Translations under genes and position numbers: made by a program
Shown: one piece after another, positions 6,284 through 6,954 of the stretch
Layout of the letters: the number at the start of each line of letters is the position of its first letter
Numbering within the stretch: position 1 is the stretch's first letter
From: Actinomycetes bacterium
GTDB taxonomy: Bacteria; Actinomycetota; Actinomycetes; Actinomycetales; Demequinaceae
NCBI GenBank assembly: GCA_023442845.1
Contig: JAEZXC010000023.1
Span: 1-6,954, forward strand
DNA length: 6,954 bases
Direction of reading: 5' to 3'
The notes under the pieces: model-generated
Databases searched by the model: none
Seen by the model: the letters and a program-made list of their open reading frames with translations, nothing else
Told to the model about the DNA's origin: nothing

Positions 6284-6319
6284 CACAGTGGACGCGTAGC
6301 ATTACTTCGAAATCTTGAG

Positions 6320-6954
<635 letters not shown>

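Overview
The window is GC-rich chromosomal DNA from a high-GC Gram-positive bacterium (Actinomycetota). Everything functional lies on the minus strand, so the natural reading direction runs from position 6954 down to 1. The protein gene order is acidic-tail/TPR-like protein, HAD phosphatase, 56-residue protein, tlyA, nadK, recN, then the start of another gene. This is the conserved actinobacterial order known from Mycobacterium tuberculosis Rv1691 to Rv1697. I cannot name a genus from the sequence.

Layout in transcription order. (1) 6954-6320: the last ~635 nt of a 23S rRNA gene, covering part of domain V with the peptidyl-transferase centre, and domain VI with the sarcin-ricin loop. (2) 6319-6241: a 23S-5S spacer with a 10-bp hairpin. 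(3) 6240-6122: 5S rRNA. (4) 6114-6074: a strong stem-loop followed by a T run, read as the rRNA operon terminator. (5) 6067-6038: a candidate promoter. (6) 6009-54: six tightly packed protein genes. Neighbours overlap by a few bases or lie at most 12 bases apart, so they are probably one translationally coupled operon. (7) 49-1: a probable partial gene.

Functionally the operon mixes ribosome and RNA work (TlyA rRNA 2'-O-methyltransferase, and a likely RNA-contacting Arg/Gly-rich protein), metabolism (HAD phosphatase, NAD kinase) and DNA repair (RecN). The shared theme is operon position rather than an obvious pathway.

The most unusual items are three. The first gene has a 150-residue array of YRPR-centred repeats, giving a protein with a strongly basic disordered N-terminus, a helical middle and an almost purely acidic tail. 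A 56-codon gene lies between the HAD gene and tlyA, in the same reading frame as tlyA. The 23S peptidyl-transferase segment carries a one-base departure from the usual bacterial consensus, at the equivalent of E. coli C2501. I saw no mobile element, tRNA, CRISPR array or defence system.
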